Assembly: GCA_021531755.1 (NCBI GenBank)
Contig: JADYUK010000004.1
Location: forward strand, 1 to 64,000
Direction of reading: 5' to 3'
From: Hoylesella loescheii
Lineage (GTDB): Bacteria > Bacteroidota > Bacteroidia > Bacteroidales > Bacteroidaceae
Length of the DNA: 64,000 nucleotides
Shown here: positions 1 to 10,069 of the stretch, piece by piece
Layout of the letters: the number at the start of each line of letters is the position of its first letter
How positions within the stretch are numbered: position 1 is the stretch's first letter
Position numbers and translations under genes: made by a program
Notes under the pieces: model-generated
What the model saw: only the letters and a program-made list of their open reading frames with translations
Told to the model about the DNA's origin: nothing
The model's database searches: none

Positions 1-53
1 CCCCCGCCCCTCATACCATACCACCCCCACATATCAACCAACCTATCAGAGCT

Positions 54-1007
54 ATGCCAAACGAGAGCCAGACATACCATATCCCCGTACTCCTCACAGC
101 CAGTGTCGACGGACTAAACATATCGCCTGGTGGCGTATATGTCGACGTGACGTTCGGCGGCGGAGGCCATTCGAGGGAGATACTCTCGCGGCTTGATGCC
201 GGGGCGCATCTGTACTCGTTCGACCAGGATGCCGATGCCGAGCAGAACGCCACGACAGTTGGAGCGGGAGGTGTCGTTCTCGCCGGCGACAAGCGCTGGA
301 CTTTCGTCCGCTCAAACTTCCGGTATCTGAAGAACTGGATGAGATACTACGGTGTGGAGGGCGTCGACGGCATACTGGCCGACCTCGGAGTCTCAAGCCA
401 TCACTTCGACGATGAGAGCCGCGGATTCTCCTTCCGCTTCGACAGCCCGCTCGATATGCGCATGAACAACCGCGGAGGCGCCACCGCAGCAGATGTCGTC
501 AACACATACAGCGAGGAGCGTCTGGCAGATATCATATACCTGTACGGCGAGCTGAAGCAGTCAAGGCGCATAGCGGCAGCGATAGCCACGGCACGCAAGG
601 AGCGCCCGATAACAACGACACAGCAGCTCGTCGACACCGTAGGGCGATGCTTCCCGCGCGAGAGGGAGAAGAAAGACATCACCCGGCTGTTCCAAGCCCT
701 GCGCATAGAGGTGAACCACGAGATGGACGCGCTGGCCGAGATGCTCACAGCAGCGGGCGAGGTGCTGAAGCCCGGAGGGCGCCTCTCTGTCATAACATAC
801 CACTCTCTTGAGGACCGCATGGTGAAGAACATCATGAAGACAGGCAATGTCGAGGGAAGGCAGCATCAGGACTTCTATGGCAGAGTGGCATCGCCATACC
901 GCCTCATACAGAACAAACCGATAACCCCCACCACGGCAGAGCAGCACGAGAACCCTCGCAGCCGGAGCGCAAAACTACGCATAGCCGAGAGAACAGACGA
1001 CAAATGA
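54..1007 (+). CDS. rsmH: 16S rRNA (cytosine(1402)-N(4))-methyltransferase RsmH (MraW)
   Basis: Cytoplasmic SAM-dependent enzyme that N4-methylates C1402 of 16S rRNA in the ribosomal P site. The N-terminal HIPVLL stretch and the SAM-binding loop DVTFGGGGHS (residues 31-40) are diagnostic. Further family blocks are ILADLGVSSHHFD, the substrate segment GFSFRFDSPLDMRM, and the C-terminal ITYHSLEDRMVK. At 317 residues it has the usual length and appears complete. It opens the dcw cluster seen here; mraZ, which usually precedes it, would lie left of the window. The next gene starts 68 bases downstream, so the two are probably co-transcribed. Confidence 0.97.
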   Translation: MPNESQTYHIPVLLTASVDGLNISPGGVYVDVTFGGGGHSREILSRLDAGAHLYSFDQDADAEQNATTVGAGGVVLAGDKRWTFVRSNFRYLKNWMRYYGVEGVDGILADLGVSSHHFDDESRGFSFRFDSPLDMRMNNRGGATAADVVNTYSEERLADIIYLYGELKQSRRIAAAIATARKERPITTTQQLVDTVGRCFPREREKKDITRLFQALRIEVNHEMDALAEMLTAAGEVLKPGGRLSVITYHSLEDRMVKNIMKTGNVEGRQHQDFYGRVASPYRLIQNKPITPTTAEQHENPRSRSAKLRIAERTDDK

Positions 1008-1075
1008 GAGAGCAGGCGGCGGGAGGAGAAGGAAAGAACCACAGGACAATATGCCGCTAAACAGCAATAAAAAGC

Positions 1076-1621
1076 ATGAACATGAACGACGACAAACCAT
1101 ACGAGATAATACTTGAAGCGGACCCCACGCCACAGCCGTCAAGAGAGAAACCGGAACCTCCGGGCGACGACAGAGCGCCGGCAGAGACACCACAGGCAGA
1201 GAGGGAGACGCTGACAGAGAGAGAGCCACAGCAGCAGGAACAGACATTCCGCGAGGCACTGAGAGAGCAGATACACGAGGAGGAGACGTCAGGAATCAAG
1301 ACATCGTACATCGACCTCCTCTGCGGCAGCTTCTTCACATCACAGATACTGCGCCGGCAGATATGGCTGATACTCCTCATCACACTCTTTGTCATAATAT
1401 ATATATCCAACCGCTACAGCTGCCAGAAGAGCCTGCTGGAGATTGACCAGCTGAGGATGGAACTACAGGACGCCAAGTACAAGGCCCTCTCCACCTCCAG
1501 CCGCCTGACAGAGAAGTCGCGCCAGAGCCGTGTCCTCGACATGCTGAAGACAAACAAGGACAGCGTGCTGCACATTGCCGACCAGCCTCCGTTCATCGTC
1601 AAGGTGCCCGAGGGCGAGTGA
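1076..1621 (+). CDS. ftsL: FtsL-like divisome protein
   Basis: A 181-residue bitopic protein between rsmH and the division transpeptidase, exactly the ftsL position. It has a long acidic, Pro/Glu-rich cytoplasmic N-terminus (about residues 10-70). One membrane segment follows at about residues 96-111 (IWLILLITLFVIIYIS). A periplasmic helix rich in Leu and Gln comes next (about 115-150), typical of the FtsL coiled coil that pairs with the FtsB-like partner and FtsQ. Sequence similarity to proteobacterial FtsL is not obvious, so the name rests on position and topology, as for other Bacteroidetes FtsL-like proteins. A second ATG two codons in (1082) is an equally possible start. Confidence 0.85.
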   Translation: MNMNDDKPYEIILEADPTPQPSREKPEPPGDDRAPAETPQAERETLTEREPQQQEQTFREALREQIHEEETSGIKTSYIDLLCGSFFTSQILRRQIWLILLITLFVIIYISNRYSCQKSLLEIDQLRMELQDAKYKALSTSSRLTEKSRQSRVLDMLKTNKDSVLHIADQPPFIVKVPEGE

Positions 1622-1857
1622 GAAAGAAAGCTCAGCCAACCGACGGAATATCTGCGGGGAAGACACTACAGACAGAGAGCCGCCGCCCACGGCAGAGCCA
1701 CGCGCCAGCACCGGCAGAATGACTCCGCAAGCAAGTCAGCAAGAGCAGTGGCGAGAAGCTATACCCCGCCGACACCGTCCCTGGCCAATATACACCCCAG
1801 TCCTGTATGTCCAGCAGGACAATCCGCAAATGGAGAAAGAAGCAGAAAGGAAAGAAG

Positions 1858-4065
1858 ATGTTCAAATTCAACGCCAAGAACCCAATAACACGATACTACA
1901 TAGTGGCCTTCTTCGTGGCCTTGCTCGCCGTCGTCATAGTGGCAAAGGCAGCCATCATAATGACTGTCAAGCGCGACTACTGGATGCAGGTGGCCGACAG
2001 GCTGAAGAATGACAGCGTGCCCGTGAAGCCTTCGAGAGGAAACATACTCAGCTGCGACTACCAGCTCCTCGCGTCGAGTCTGCCAGAGTATAAGCTATAC
2101 ATAGACTTCCGCACCATGGAGAAGACCAAGACGGACACCCTGTGGGACGAGAAAGAGGACTCAATATGCCGCGGCCTGAACGCCATATTCCCGCAATGCA
2201 GCGTAGAGGAGTTCCGCAAACATCTCCGTGAGGGACGCGAGAAGCAGTATACTGACTCGGAGGGGAATGTCCGCAAGGGAAGCTGCCACTGGCCGATATG
2301 GCCCAAGCGTGTCAGCTACTCGACATACTCAGAAGTCAAGCAGCTGCCCATCCTGCGCCTGTCGAAGAACAAGGGCGGATTCCATGTCGAGGAGTTCAAT
2401 GCCCGCACAAGGCCCAACGGAACCCTCGCCTCGCGTACTATAGGCGAGATGTACGGCGCTATAGACTCTGCACGCTGCGGCCTCGAGCTCTACTATGACT
2501 CTGTGCTGAGAGGAGAGCAGGGCCTCATAAACCGCCGCAAAGTGCTGAACAGATACCTCGACATCACCATAAAGGAACCTGTCGACGGAGCGGATATCGT
2601 CACCACGCTCGATGTCAACATACAGGACCTCGCCGAACATGCCGTAATCAACGAGATGAAAGAGATAAACGCGGAGCTCGGTGTGGCTATCGTCATGGAG
2701 GTGAAGACAGGCGATGTCAAGGCCCTCGTCAATATGACGCGTCTCAATGACGGCAACGGGGGCTATGTATATAGAGAGGTGAAGAACAACGCTGTCTCTG
2801 ACCTTGTCGAGCCAGGCTCTGTCTTCAAGACGGCATCAATACTCGCAGCCCTCGAGGACGGCAAGATAGACACCACCGCACAGTATAACATAGACACGGG
2901 AGGAGGCGTATGGCCCATGTACGGACGCGAGATGCGCGACCATAACTGGCGACGTGGCGGATACGGAGTGCTCACCGTGCCACAGGTGCTGTACTACAGC
3001 AGCAACATCGGTGTCAGCCGCCTCATAGACCGGGCATATCACGACCATCCCGAGAAATTCGTGGAGAGGATACACAGCCTGGGACTCGGCATAGACTTTG
3101 ACCTCCCATTCCCGGGCGCACAGAAGCACGCCATAGTACGTATGCCCAAGAAGGCGAAGAACGGACAGTATCTCAACTGGTCGAAGACAACACTGCCATG
3201 GATGTCAATAGGCTACGAGACACAGGTGCCACCGATATTCACCGTGGCATTCTATAACGCCATAGCCAACAACGGACGCTTCATGCAGCCACGCTTCGTC
3301 AAGGAGGTGCAGAAGGACGGTGAGACAATAACACGCTACGACCCCGTATGCCTCAAGGAGCGCATATGCGGAGAACAGCCACTGAGGAAGATACAGAAGA
3401 TACTTGAAGGCGTTGTCTCGAAAGGCCTCGGTTCCAAGGCCGGAAGCAAGTCGTTCAAAGTGGCTGGAAAGACAGGAACGGCACAAGTGGCCGACCAGAG
3501 TGGCTCATACAAATCCGGAAGAGTAAGATACTGGCTCTCATTCTGTGGATATTTCCCGTTCGAAGACCCCGAGTACACATGCATCGTGTGTCTGAAGAAG
3601 ACCGGACTGCCCGCATCGGGAGGCGGCATGTGTGGAGTCGTCTTCCACAATATCGCCGAGGGAATCATGGCAAAGAAGCTGAAGCATGACGTCGATGTGG
3701 CAAACGACTCGCTCTCTGTTCTCACACCCGATGTGAAGAGTGGCAACCTCCTCGCAGCCGATTATGTGCTGAGACAGCTTGATATAGCCACCTACGGAGG
3801 ATGGAACGGCATTTACGCCACAGGAGCTCCTGTATGGGGAAAGGCCGTGAGAGAGAAGAAAGGCGTGGAGCTGGCAAAGCAGGGCGTGCCCTCAAAACAC
3901 TATATCCCCAATGTCGAGGGTATGGGAGCGCGCGACGCTGTCTACATGCTCGAGAGCAGAGGCGTCAAGGTCTCTGTCAAGGGATGTGGGAAGGTGAGAC
4001 ACCAGAGCATAGCGCCAGAGACAAAGATACGTCCGGGCATGAGGATAATCCTCGAGATGGGATAG
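1858..4065 (+). CDS. ftsI: Division-specific penicillin-binding transpeptidase (FtsI/PBP3 type) with C-terminal PASTA-like domain
   Basis: Septal peptidoglycan D,D-transpeptidase. I start it at the ATG at 1858, preceded by purine-rich AAAGGAAAGAAG; the frame is open from 1807 but those 17 codons are basic filler before the membrane anchor. From 1858 the protein has 735 residues. A membrane anchor lies at about 12-35, then the pedestal domain, then the transpeptidase domain with the nucleophile motif S321-V-F-K324, S381-S-N383 and K538-T-G540. All three penicillin-binding motifs are present, so it should be active. The last 60 residues (YIPNVEGMGARDAVYML onward) look like one PASTA domain. It lies between ftsL-like and murE. 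Confidence 0.95.
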   Translation: MFKFNAKNPITRYYIVAFFVALLAVVIVAKAAIIMTVKRDYWMQVADRLKNDSVPVKPSRGNILSCDYQLLASSLPEYKLYIDFRTMEKTKTDTLWDEKEDSICRGLNAIFPQCSVEEFRKHLREGREKQYTDSEGNVRKGSCHWPIWPKRVSYSTYSEVKQLPILRLSKNKGGFHVEEFNARTRPNGTLASRTIGEMYGAIDSARCGLELYYDSVLRGEQGLINRRKVLNRYLDITIKEPVDGADIVTTLDVNIQDLAEHAVINEMKEINAELGVAIVMEVKTGDVKALVNMTRLNDGNGGYVYREVKNNAVSDLVEPGSVFKTASILAALEDGKIDTTAQYNIDTGGGVWPMYGREMRDHNWRRGGYGVLTVPQVLYYSSNIGVSRLIDRAYHDHPEKFVERIHSLGLGIDFDLPFPGAQKHAIVRMPKKAKNGQYLNWSKTTLPWMSIGYETQVPPIFTVAFYNAIANNGRFMQPRFVKEVQKDGETITRYDPVCLKERICGEQPLRKIQKILEGVVSKGLGSKAGSKSFKVAGKTGTAQVADQSGSYKSGRVRYWLSFCGYFPFEDPEYTCIVCLKKTGLPASGGGMCGVVFHNIAEGIMAKKLKHDVDVANDSLSVLTPDVKSGNLLAADYVLRQLDIATYGGWNGIYATGAPVWGKAVREKKGVELAKQGVPSKHYIPNVEGMGARDAVYMLESRGVKVSVKGCGKVRHQSIAPETKIRPGMRIILEMG

Positions 4066-4208
4066 GCGTGAGGCATACATCCGGCTGCCCCTCCGCCACA
4101 TAATGGCCAGGCAGCCTGCCGCAAGCTGGCACAGACGGCGCCCACCCCCACCATTCTTGACCATAAGCAAGCGACAGGCCACACAGCACGTTTCCATAAG
4201 AAAAAAAC

Positions 4209-4239
4209 TTGCAACCGCAAAGGAAAAATAGTAACTTTG
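4209..4239 (+). promoter_or_regulatory. Bacteroidetes-type promoter upstream of murE
   Basis: TTG at 4209-4211, a 20-base spacer, and TAACTTTG at 4232-4239 match the primary sigma-factor promoter of Bacteroidetes (TTTG near -33, TAnnTTTG near -7). It sits 22 bases before the murE ATG, so murE and the genes after it can be transcribed independently of ftsI. It also argues against a TTG start for murE at 4237, which falls inside the -7 element. Confidence 0.75.
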
Positions 4240-4260
4240 CACCCCCAAATAAAACAAGAC

Positions 4261-5715
4261 ATGAAACTGACAGCAATCCTCTCAAAACTCTCCACACTCA
4301 GCATAACAGGCGAGACGGAGAAAGAAATCACCGGCATCAACATAGACAGCCGCAAGATTCAGCCCGGACACATCTTCGTGGCTATGAAGGGAACACAGGT
4401 TGACGGACACCAGTTCATACCAAAAGCCATAGAGCTGGGAGCCACGGCCGTAATACTCGAGGATATGCCCGACACCATCGCAGATGGCGTGACATACATT
4501 AAGGTACAGTCATGCGAGACTGCTGTGGGCCCGGCAGCGACAATGTTCTATGGTGAGCCGTCAAAGCATCTGAGACTCGTCGGTGTGACAGGAACAAACG
4601 GAAAGACAACAATCGCCACCTTATTATATAATATGTTCCGCAAGATGGGACATAAATGCGGACTCCTATCCACTGTCTGCAACTATATCGAGGGCGAGGA
4701 GCTGCCCGCATCACACACCACACCCGACCCCATCGAGCTGAACAGTCTCCTCGCACGCATGGTAGAGGCAGGATGCGAGTATGCCTTCATGGAGTGCTCA
4801 AGCCATGCCATATACCAGCAGCGCATAGGCGGACTGGTCTTCGCGGGCGGCATATTCACCAATCTCACACGTGACCATCTTGACTATCACAAGACATTCG
4901 AGAACTACCGCGACGCCAAGAAACTGTTCTTCGACAATCTCCCCAAGGGAGCATTCGCCATCACCAACGCCGACGACAAGAACGGAATGGTCATGGTACA
5001 GAACACCAGCGCCACCGTCCGCACATACAGCACACGGGCCATGGCCGACTATAAGGCACGCATCATAGAATGCCACTTCGAGGGCATGCTGCTCGAGATT
5101 GACAACCGTGAGGTCGCTGTGCAGTTCATCGGAAAGTTCAATGTCTCTAATCTCCTCGCTGTCTATGGTGCGGCACGCATGCTCGGCAAGGGACAGGATG
5201 AGGTGCTCCTCGTCCTCTCGATGCTGAAGAGCGTAGCCGGAAGACTGGAGCCTATACGCTCTGCCGAGGGCGTGACGGCTGTCGTTGACTATGCACACAC
5301 ACCTGACGCAATAGAGAACGTGCTGAACGCCATACACGAAGTGCTCAACGGAAAGGGACAGGTGATAACTGTCTGCGGATGCGGCGGAAACAGGGACAAG
5401 GGCAAACGGCCACTCATGGCACAGGAAGCAGTAAGGCAGAGCGACAAGGTCATACTGACATCTGACAATCCGAGACATGAGGAGCCGGAGGCCATACTCG
5501 ACGATATGGAGGCCGGACTGAAACCTGCCCAGATGAAGAATGTCCTGCGCATTACAGACAGAAGGCAGGCCATACGCACAGCCGTGACAATAGCAAAGGC
5601 GGGTGATGTCATCCTCATAGCCGGAAAGGGACACGAGGACTACCAGATTGTGGGCGATGTGAAACACCACTTCGACGACCGTGAGGAGGTCAGGAAGGCC
5701 TTCGGATTGGAATGA
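4261..5715 (+). CDS. murE: UDP-MurNAc-L-Ala-D-Glu:meso-diaminopimelate ligase MurE
   Basis: Cytoplasmic ATP-dependent ligase adding the third residue of the peptidoglycan stem peptide. The ATG at 4261 is chosen because a promoter -7 element covers the only upstream alternative. The protein has 484 residues. The ATP loop GTNGKTT is at 111-117, and D402-N-P-R405 is the signature associated with meso-diaminopimelate rather than lysine. The carbamylated-lysine and Mur central-domain blocks ([22 protein letters not shown]) are present. Wall peptides of this organism should therefore carry meso-DAP. It is followed by mraY after 110 bases. Confidence 0.97.
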   Translation: MKLTAILSKLSTLSITGETEKEITGINIDSRKIQPGHIFVAMKGTQVDGHQFIPKAIELGATAVILEDMPDTIADGVTYIKVQSCETAVGPAATMFYGEPSKHLRLVGVTGTNGKTTIATLLYNMFRKMGHKCGLLSTVCNYIEGEELPASHTTPDPIELNSLLARMVEAGCEYAFMECSSHAIYQQRIGGLVFAGGIFTNLTRDHLDYHKTFENYRDAKKLFFDNLPKGAFAITNADDKNGMVMVQNTSATVRTYSTRAMADYKARIIECHFEGMLLEIDNREVAVQFIGKFNVSNLLAVYGAARMLGKGQDEVLLVLSMLKSVAGRLEPIRSAEGVTAVVDYAHTPDAIENVLNAIHEVLNGKGQVITVCGCGGNRDKGKRPLMAQEAVRQSDKVILTSDNPRHEEPEAILDDMEAGLKPAQMKNVLRITDRRQAIRTAVTIAKAGDVILIAGKGHEDYQIVGDVKHHFDDREEVRKAFGLE

Positions 5716-5825
5716 CTTAAAGTCACTGCCACCAACGGTCAGGAACACTCCCCCAAACAGGGATAGCCATAATCTGGCAAGACCGGCCCACAGACTCCAT
5801 CATAACAGAGATACAGAAAAAGACA

Positions 5826-7088
5826 ATGCTTTACTACATCTTCAGATACCTTGAGCAGTTCGGCATACAGGGAGCACATCTCTGGAGCTACATATCATTC
5901 CGCTCACTGCTCGCACTCATCCTCTCGCTTGTCATAAGCGTGTGGTTCGGTGAGTATTTCATAAAATGGATGCGCCGGCATCATGCCACCGAGACACAGC
6001 GCGACCGTGACATAGACCCTTACGGACAGCAGAAGAAAGGCGTGCCGACAATGGGCGGGATAATAATCCTCGTCGCCATAATAGTCCCTTGTCTCCTCTT
6101 CGGCAGGCTCAGGAACATATACATGATTCTCATGCTTGTCACCACAGTATGGCTCGGGGCGATAGGCTTCATAGACGACTATATAAAGATGAAGATATCA
6201 AAGGACGGACTGAGGCCTATATACAAACTTGCCGGACAGTGTGTCCTCGGCCTCGTCGTCGGACTGACACTGTGGCTCTCGCCTGACGCTGTGATACGTG
6301 AGAATGTCTCCGTGCAGAAACAAGGCACAGAGATGGTTGTCCACAAGAGCGAGCCCGTGAAGTCGACCATCACGACGATACCTTTCGTGAAGGACAACAA
6401 CCTGGACTATAAAACGTTCGTGGCGTTCTGCGGTAAGTATAAGTATGCTGCCGGATGGATTCTCTTCGTCATCATGACCACTATCGTCGTGACAGCTGTC
6501 TCCAACGGCTCGAACCTTAACGACGGCATGGACGGCATGTCTGCGGGCAACGCCGCGATAATAGGCATAGCGCTCGGCATCCTCGCCTATGTCTCCTCTA
6601 ATGTCGGCTACGCCTCCTATTTCGACATCATGTATGTGCCTGGCTCACAAGAGCTCGTGATATTCATCTGCGCCTTCGTCGGAGCCCTGATAGGTTTCCT
6701 GTGGTATAACGCCTACCCGGCACAGATATTCATGGGCGATACAGGCTCGCTCGCCATTGGCGGTATAATAGGCGTGACAGCAGTCATCATACATAAGGAG
6801 CTGCTCATTCCTGTCCTCTGCTTCGTCTTCTTCATGGAGAGCGTCTCGGTATTGCTACAGGTAAGAGTGGCAAAATACGGGAACAAGCGCGGAAAGAAAC
6901 TCAGACTGTTCAAGAGAGCCCCTATACATGACGCGTTCAGAGTGCTCCCGGGACAGCTCGCACCAGATGTCAAGGTCATACTGAACTGGCCGAGGGGATG
7001 CTGGCTCGAGTCGAAGATAACGACAAGATTCTGGATTATCACAATCCTCATGGCTGCACTCGCCATCATAACGCTGAAGATAAGATAA
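5826..7088 (+). CDS. mraY: Phospho-N-acetylmuramoyl-pentapeptide transferase MraY
   Basis: Polytopic inner-membrane enzyme that transfers phospho-MurNAc-pentapeptide to undecaprenyl phosphate to give lipid I. Motifs include GVPTMGGI (about 72-79), the aspartate pair FIDDY (115-119), N227-GSNLNDGMDG-237 and FMGDTGSLAIGG near 305. At 420 residues it is longer than the 360 of E. coli. The excess is a periplasmic/loop insertion at about 160-210 (VQKQGTEMVVHKS region), which Bacteroidetes MraY proteins commonly have. The C-terminal RAPIHDAFR motif is intact. It is in the same order and strand as its pathway neighbours murE and murD. Confidence 0.97.
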   Translation: MLYYIFRYLEQFGIQGAHLWSYISFRSLLALILSLVISVWFGEYFIKWMRRHHATETQRDRDIDPYGQQKKGVPTMGGIIILVAIIVPCLLFGRLRNIYMILMLVTTVWLGAIGFIDDYIKMKISKDGLRPIYKLAGQCVLGLVVGLTLWLSPDAVIRENVSVQKQGTEMVVHKSEPVKSTITTIPFVKDNNLDYKTFVAFCGKYKYAAGWILFVIMTTIVVTAVSNGSNLNDGMDGMSAGNAAIIGIALGILAYVSSNVGYASYFDIMYVPGSQELVIFICAFVGALIGFLWYNAYPAQIFMGDTGSLAIGGIIGVTAVIIHKELLIPVLCFVFFMESVSVLLQVRVAKYGNKRGKKLRLFKRAPIHDAFRVLPGQLAPDVKVILNWPRGCWLESKITTRFWIITILMAALAIITLKIR

Positions 7089-7192
7089 TACGAAAAAAGC
7101 CACAGAGAAGAATCTGCGGCAGACAAAAAGCCCATGGCCGCACGCTGGCCATACGGGCGACAAGGAATTAAGAAAGAAAGGTAAGCAGAACG

Positions 7193-8509
7193 ATGAGACT
7201 TGTAATACTCGGTGCCGGAGAAAGCGGTACAGGAACAGCCATACTCGCAAAGAAACAGGGCTACGACGTGTTCGTGTCCGATATGGGAGGCATAAAGGAC
7301 AAGTACAAGGCCCTGCTCGACAGTCATGGCATAGAATGGGAGGAGGGGCAACATACCGCCGGGAAGATACTGACAGCCGACGAGGTGGTGAAAAGCCCCG
7401 GAATACCCGATACCGCACCAATGGTAAGACAGCTCATGGAGAAAGGGACACCTATACTCGCAGAGCTCGAGTTCGCCAAGAGATACAGCTATGGGAAGTG
7501 TATATGCATAACAGGCTCTAACGGCAAGACAACGACAACATCCCTAATATACTACATAATGCAGAAGGCTGGGCTCGATGTCGGACTCGCGGGGAACATC
7601 GGACGCTCATACGCCATGCAGGTGGCAGAGGGCGACCACGAGTGGTATGTGCTCGAGATAAGCTCCTTCCAGCTCGACAATATGTTCGACTTCAAGGCCG
7701 ATGTCGCTGTGCTCATGAACATCACACCCGACCATCTCGACCGTTATGAATTCTGTATGCAGAACTATGCCGACTCAAAGATGCGCATCATACAGAACCA
7801 GACCCCGGAAGACACTTTCGTATATTGGAAGCAGGACGAGTATATCGACAATGAGCTGGAGAAACGCAGACAGGGATACAGGCCACAGCCCACACCGACC
7901 AGTCGCCCTGCCAACGACGGACAACCATCCCTCTGCCCCTTTGCCGACGATGACTTCGAGCGCCTCGGGCTCGTCTTCTCCCAGATGGGACAGCACAACA
8001 AGCGCAATGCTCTCGCCGCATACTATGCCACAAGGCAGGCAGGAGTGGACGAGAAGCTCATCAGAGAGTGTCTCGGGACATTCCCCGGTGTGGAGCACAG
8101 ACTTGAGAGAGTGGCAGAGAAAGACGGTGTCCTCTATATCAATGACTCCAAGGCGACCAACGTCGACGCATGCCGTGTGGCACTGCAGGCCATGGAACGC
8201 CCTACAGTGCTCATCGTGGGAGGCAAGGACAAGGGGAACGACTATACTACAATAGCACCACTCGTCAAGGAGAAATGCTCGGCAATAGTATATCTCGGAG
8301 CCGACAACGCCAAGCTCCACGACAGCTTTGACAGCCTCGGGCTGCCTGTGGCTGACACCCACTCGATGAAAGACTGTGTTGAGGCCTGTGTGCGTCTGGC
8401 ACATAAGGGCGACGCTGTGCTGCTCTCTCCATGCTGCGCCTCGTTCGACTTGTTCCGCAATATGGAGGACCGTGGCGAGCAGTTCAAGACCCTTGTGCGC
8501 GCGCTCTGA
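7193..8509 (+). CDS. murD: UDP-N-acetylmuramoylalanine:D-glutamate ligase MurD
   Basis: Cytoplasmic Mur ligase adding D-Glu to UDP-MurNAc-L-Ala. The N-terminal nucleotide-binding start LVILGAGESGTGTA, the ATP loop GSNGKTT (108-114), LEISSFQLD and NITPDHLDRY are all present, as is the C-terminal NDSKATN and the VGGKDKG block. Length is 438 residues. A polar, Pro-rich insertion around residues 222-250 (RPQPTPTSRPANDG) lies between the central ATPase blocks and is unlikely to affect catalysis. Gap to mraY is 104 bases and to ftsW 113 bases. Confidence 0.97.
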   Translation: MRLVILGAGESGTGTAILAKKQGYDVFVSDMGGIKDKYKALLDSHGIEWEEGQHTAGKILTADEVVKSPGIPDTAPMVRQLMEKGTPILAELEFAKRYSYGKCICITGSNGKTTTTSLIYYIMQKAGLDVGLAGNIGRSYAMQVAEGDHEWYVLEISSFQLDNMFDFKADVAVLMNITPDHLDRYEFCMQNYADSKMRIIQNQTPEDTFVYWKQDEYIDNELEKRRQGYRPQPTPTSRPANDGQPSLCPFADDDFERLGLVFSQMGQHNKRNALAAYYATRQAGVDEKLIRECLGTFPGVEHRLERVAEKDGVLYINDSKATNVDACRVALQAMERPTVLIVGGKDKGNDYTTIAPLVKEKCSAIVYLGADNAKLHDSFDSLGLPVADTHSMKDCVEACVRLAHKGDAVLLSPCCASFDLFRNMEDRGEQFKTLVRAL

Positions 8510-8622
8510 CATTAATCCCTCTGCCGGGACACAGCCAGGAAAGCCCAAACACCCCATTGTAAACCCACTATGGGTGGCTCGTCAGAAACATCCCATAACC
8601 CTATATACCCCATATAAAGTCT

Positions 8623-9861
8623 ATGAACAATAAATTAGGAAATATCTTCAAGGGTGACAAAGTCATCTGGATGATATTCTTCTTCCTCTGTCTCGTGAGC
8701 ATCGTAGAGGTGTTCTCCGCCTCGTCGTTCCTCACGTTCCGTGGAGGAAGCTACTGGGGACCGCTTATCAAGCATTCCTTCTTTATCTTAGTCGGACTGT
8801 GCACGACACTCTGTGTGCTGAACATCCCATGCAAGTATTTCAAGATAGCGACACTGCCGATGCTCTTATTCTCGTTCATCCTGCTCATCATAGTGCTGTG
8901 TATTGGAGAGAGCACCAATGGCGCGAGCAGATGGTTTGGCATTGCAGGCATACAGTTCCAGCCGTCGGAGATAGCGAAGGGCACACTCATACTCGCTGTG
9001 GCACAGATTCTCAGCGCTATGCAGACAGAGAAAGGCGCGAGCCCGCAGACATTCTTATGGGTGGCGGTGACGAGTGCCTTCATCATTATCCCGATAGGTC
9101 TCGAGAACCTTTCAACAGCAGCTCTCTTGGCCTTTGTCGTGCTCCTAATGATGATTATAGGCCGCGTGCCGATGTATATCATTGGCCGTGCCCTCGGACT
9201 GTTCTTTATCGTCGTGGCCATGGGGGTATTTGTCTTGTTGCTCCTTGGAGACAATTCGACTGCCACTGCCAGCAATAACGATAAGACGATACTCGTCGAG
9301 AGCGCGGAGAAGACCCCAGAACGCGGAGGACTGCTGCACCGTGCCGACACATGGAAGGCGCGCATAGAACGCTGGGGAGGCGACGAGGTGAAGCCAAGTG
9401 AGTTCGACCTTGACCGCGACGCACAGGTGGCACATGCCAATATAGCGATAGTGAAGAGCAACGGCATAGGGCGCGGGCCAGGCAACAGCGAGGAGCGTGA
9501 CTTCCTGTCACAGGCTTTCTCTGACTTCATCTATGCCATCATAATAGAGGAAATGGGCATCGAGGGGGCAGCTCTAATTGCCATACTCTATGTCGTCCTG
9601 TTCTTCAGGGTAGGCACAATAGCCAAGAACTGTGTGAACACCTTCCCCGCATTCCTTGCCATGGGGATAGCTATACTGCTCGTCGTGCAGGCCCTGTTCA
9701 ATATGATGGTCGCTGTCGGCATAATACCTGTCACAGGACAGCCCTTGCCGTTGATATCCAAAGGCGGTACATCGACCATCATCAACTGCGTGTATATCGG
9801 GATGCTGCTCTCAATATCACGCTCGGCAAAAAAGAAGAAGCCGGTGCCGGAGATAGCGTAG
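8623..9861 (+). CDS. ftsW: Septal peptidoglycan glycosyltransferase FtsW (SEDS family)
   Basis: Polytopic membrane SEDS glycosyltransferase that works with the FtsI transpeptidase during septation. The 412-residue protein has about ten hydrophobic segments. It carries the family blocks GASRWFGIAGIQFQPSEIAK, ANIAIVKSNGIGRGPGNSEER and the C-terminal GQPLPLISKGGTS near residue 373, the last corresponding to the conserved PLISYGGSS motif. A larger extracytoplasmic loop (about 210-265) follows the sixth segment. Its place between murD and murG is the standard dcw arrangement and separates it from the elongation paralogue RodA. Confidence 0.95.
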   Translation: MNNKLGNIFKGDKVIWMIFFFLCLVSIVEVFSASSFLTFRGGSYWGPLIKHSFFILVGLCTTLCVLNIPCKYFKIATLPMLLFSFILLIIVLCIGESTNGASRWFGIAGIQFQPSEIAKGTLILAVAQILSAMQTEKGASPQTFLWVAVTSAFIIIPIGLENLSTAALLAFVVLLMMIIGRVPMYIIGRALGLFFIVVAMGVFVLLLLGDNSTATASNNDKTILVESAEKTPERGGLLHRADTWKARIERWGGDEVKPSEFDLDRDAQVAHANIAIVKSNGIGRGPGNSEERDFLSQAFSDFIYAIIIEEMGIEGAALIAILYVVLFFRVGTIAKNCVNTFPAFLAMGIAILLVVQALFNMMVAVGIIPVTGQPLPLISKGGTSTIINCVYIGMLLSISRSAKKKKPVPEIA

Positions 9862-10069
9862 GAGAGACAGTGGGCTACACACGGGGGGATGACCGATAAG
9901 GCGCGGTCGCTCCGCCAGATAGCGAAAGGGAAAGCCTGCCACAGCATCAGCACGCTTGTGGGACGGGCTGGCTTGAGAACAGAAAAAGTGACATCATGCC
10001 TCCATACCATAACATGACGCATGGCAGGGAGACTGTCGCCACAATATAATAACAAAAAAGATAAGAACA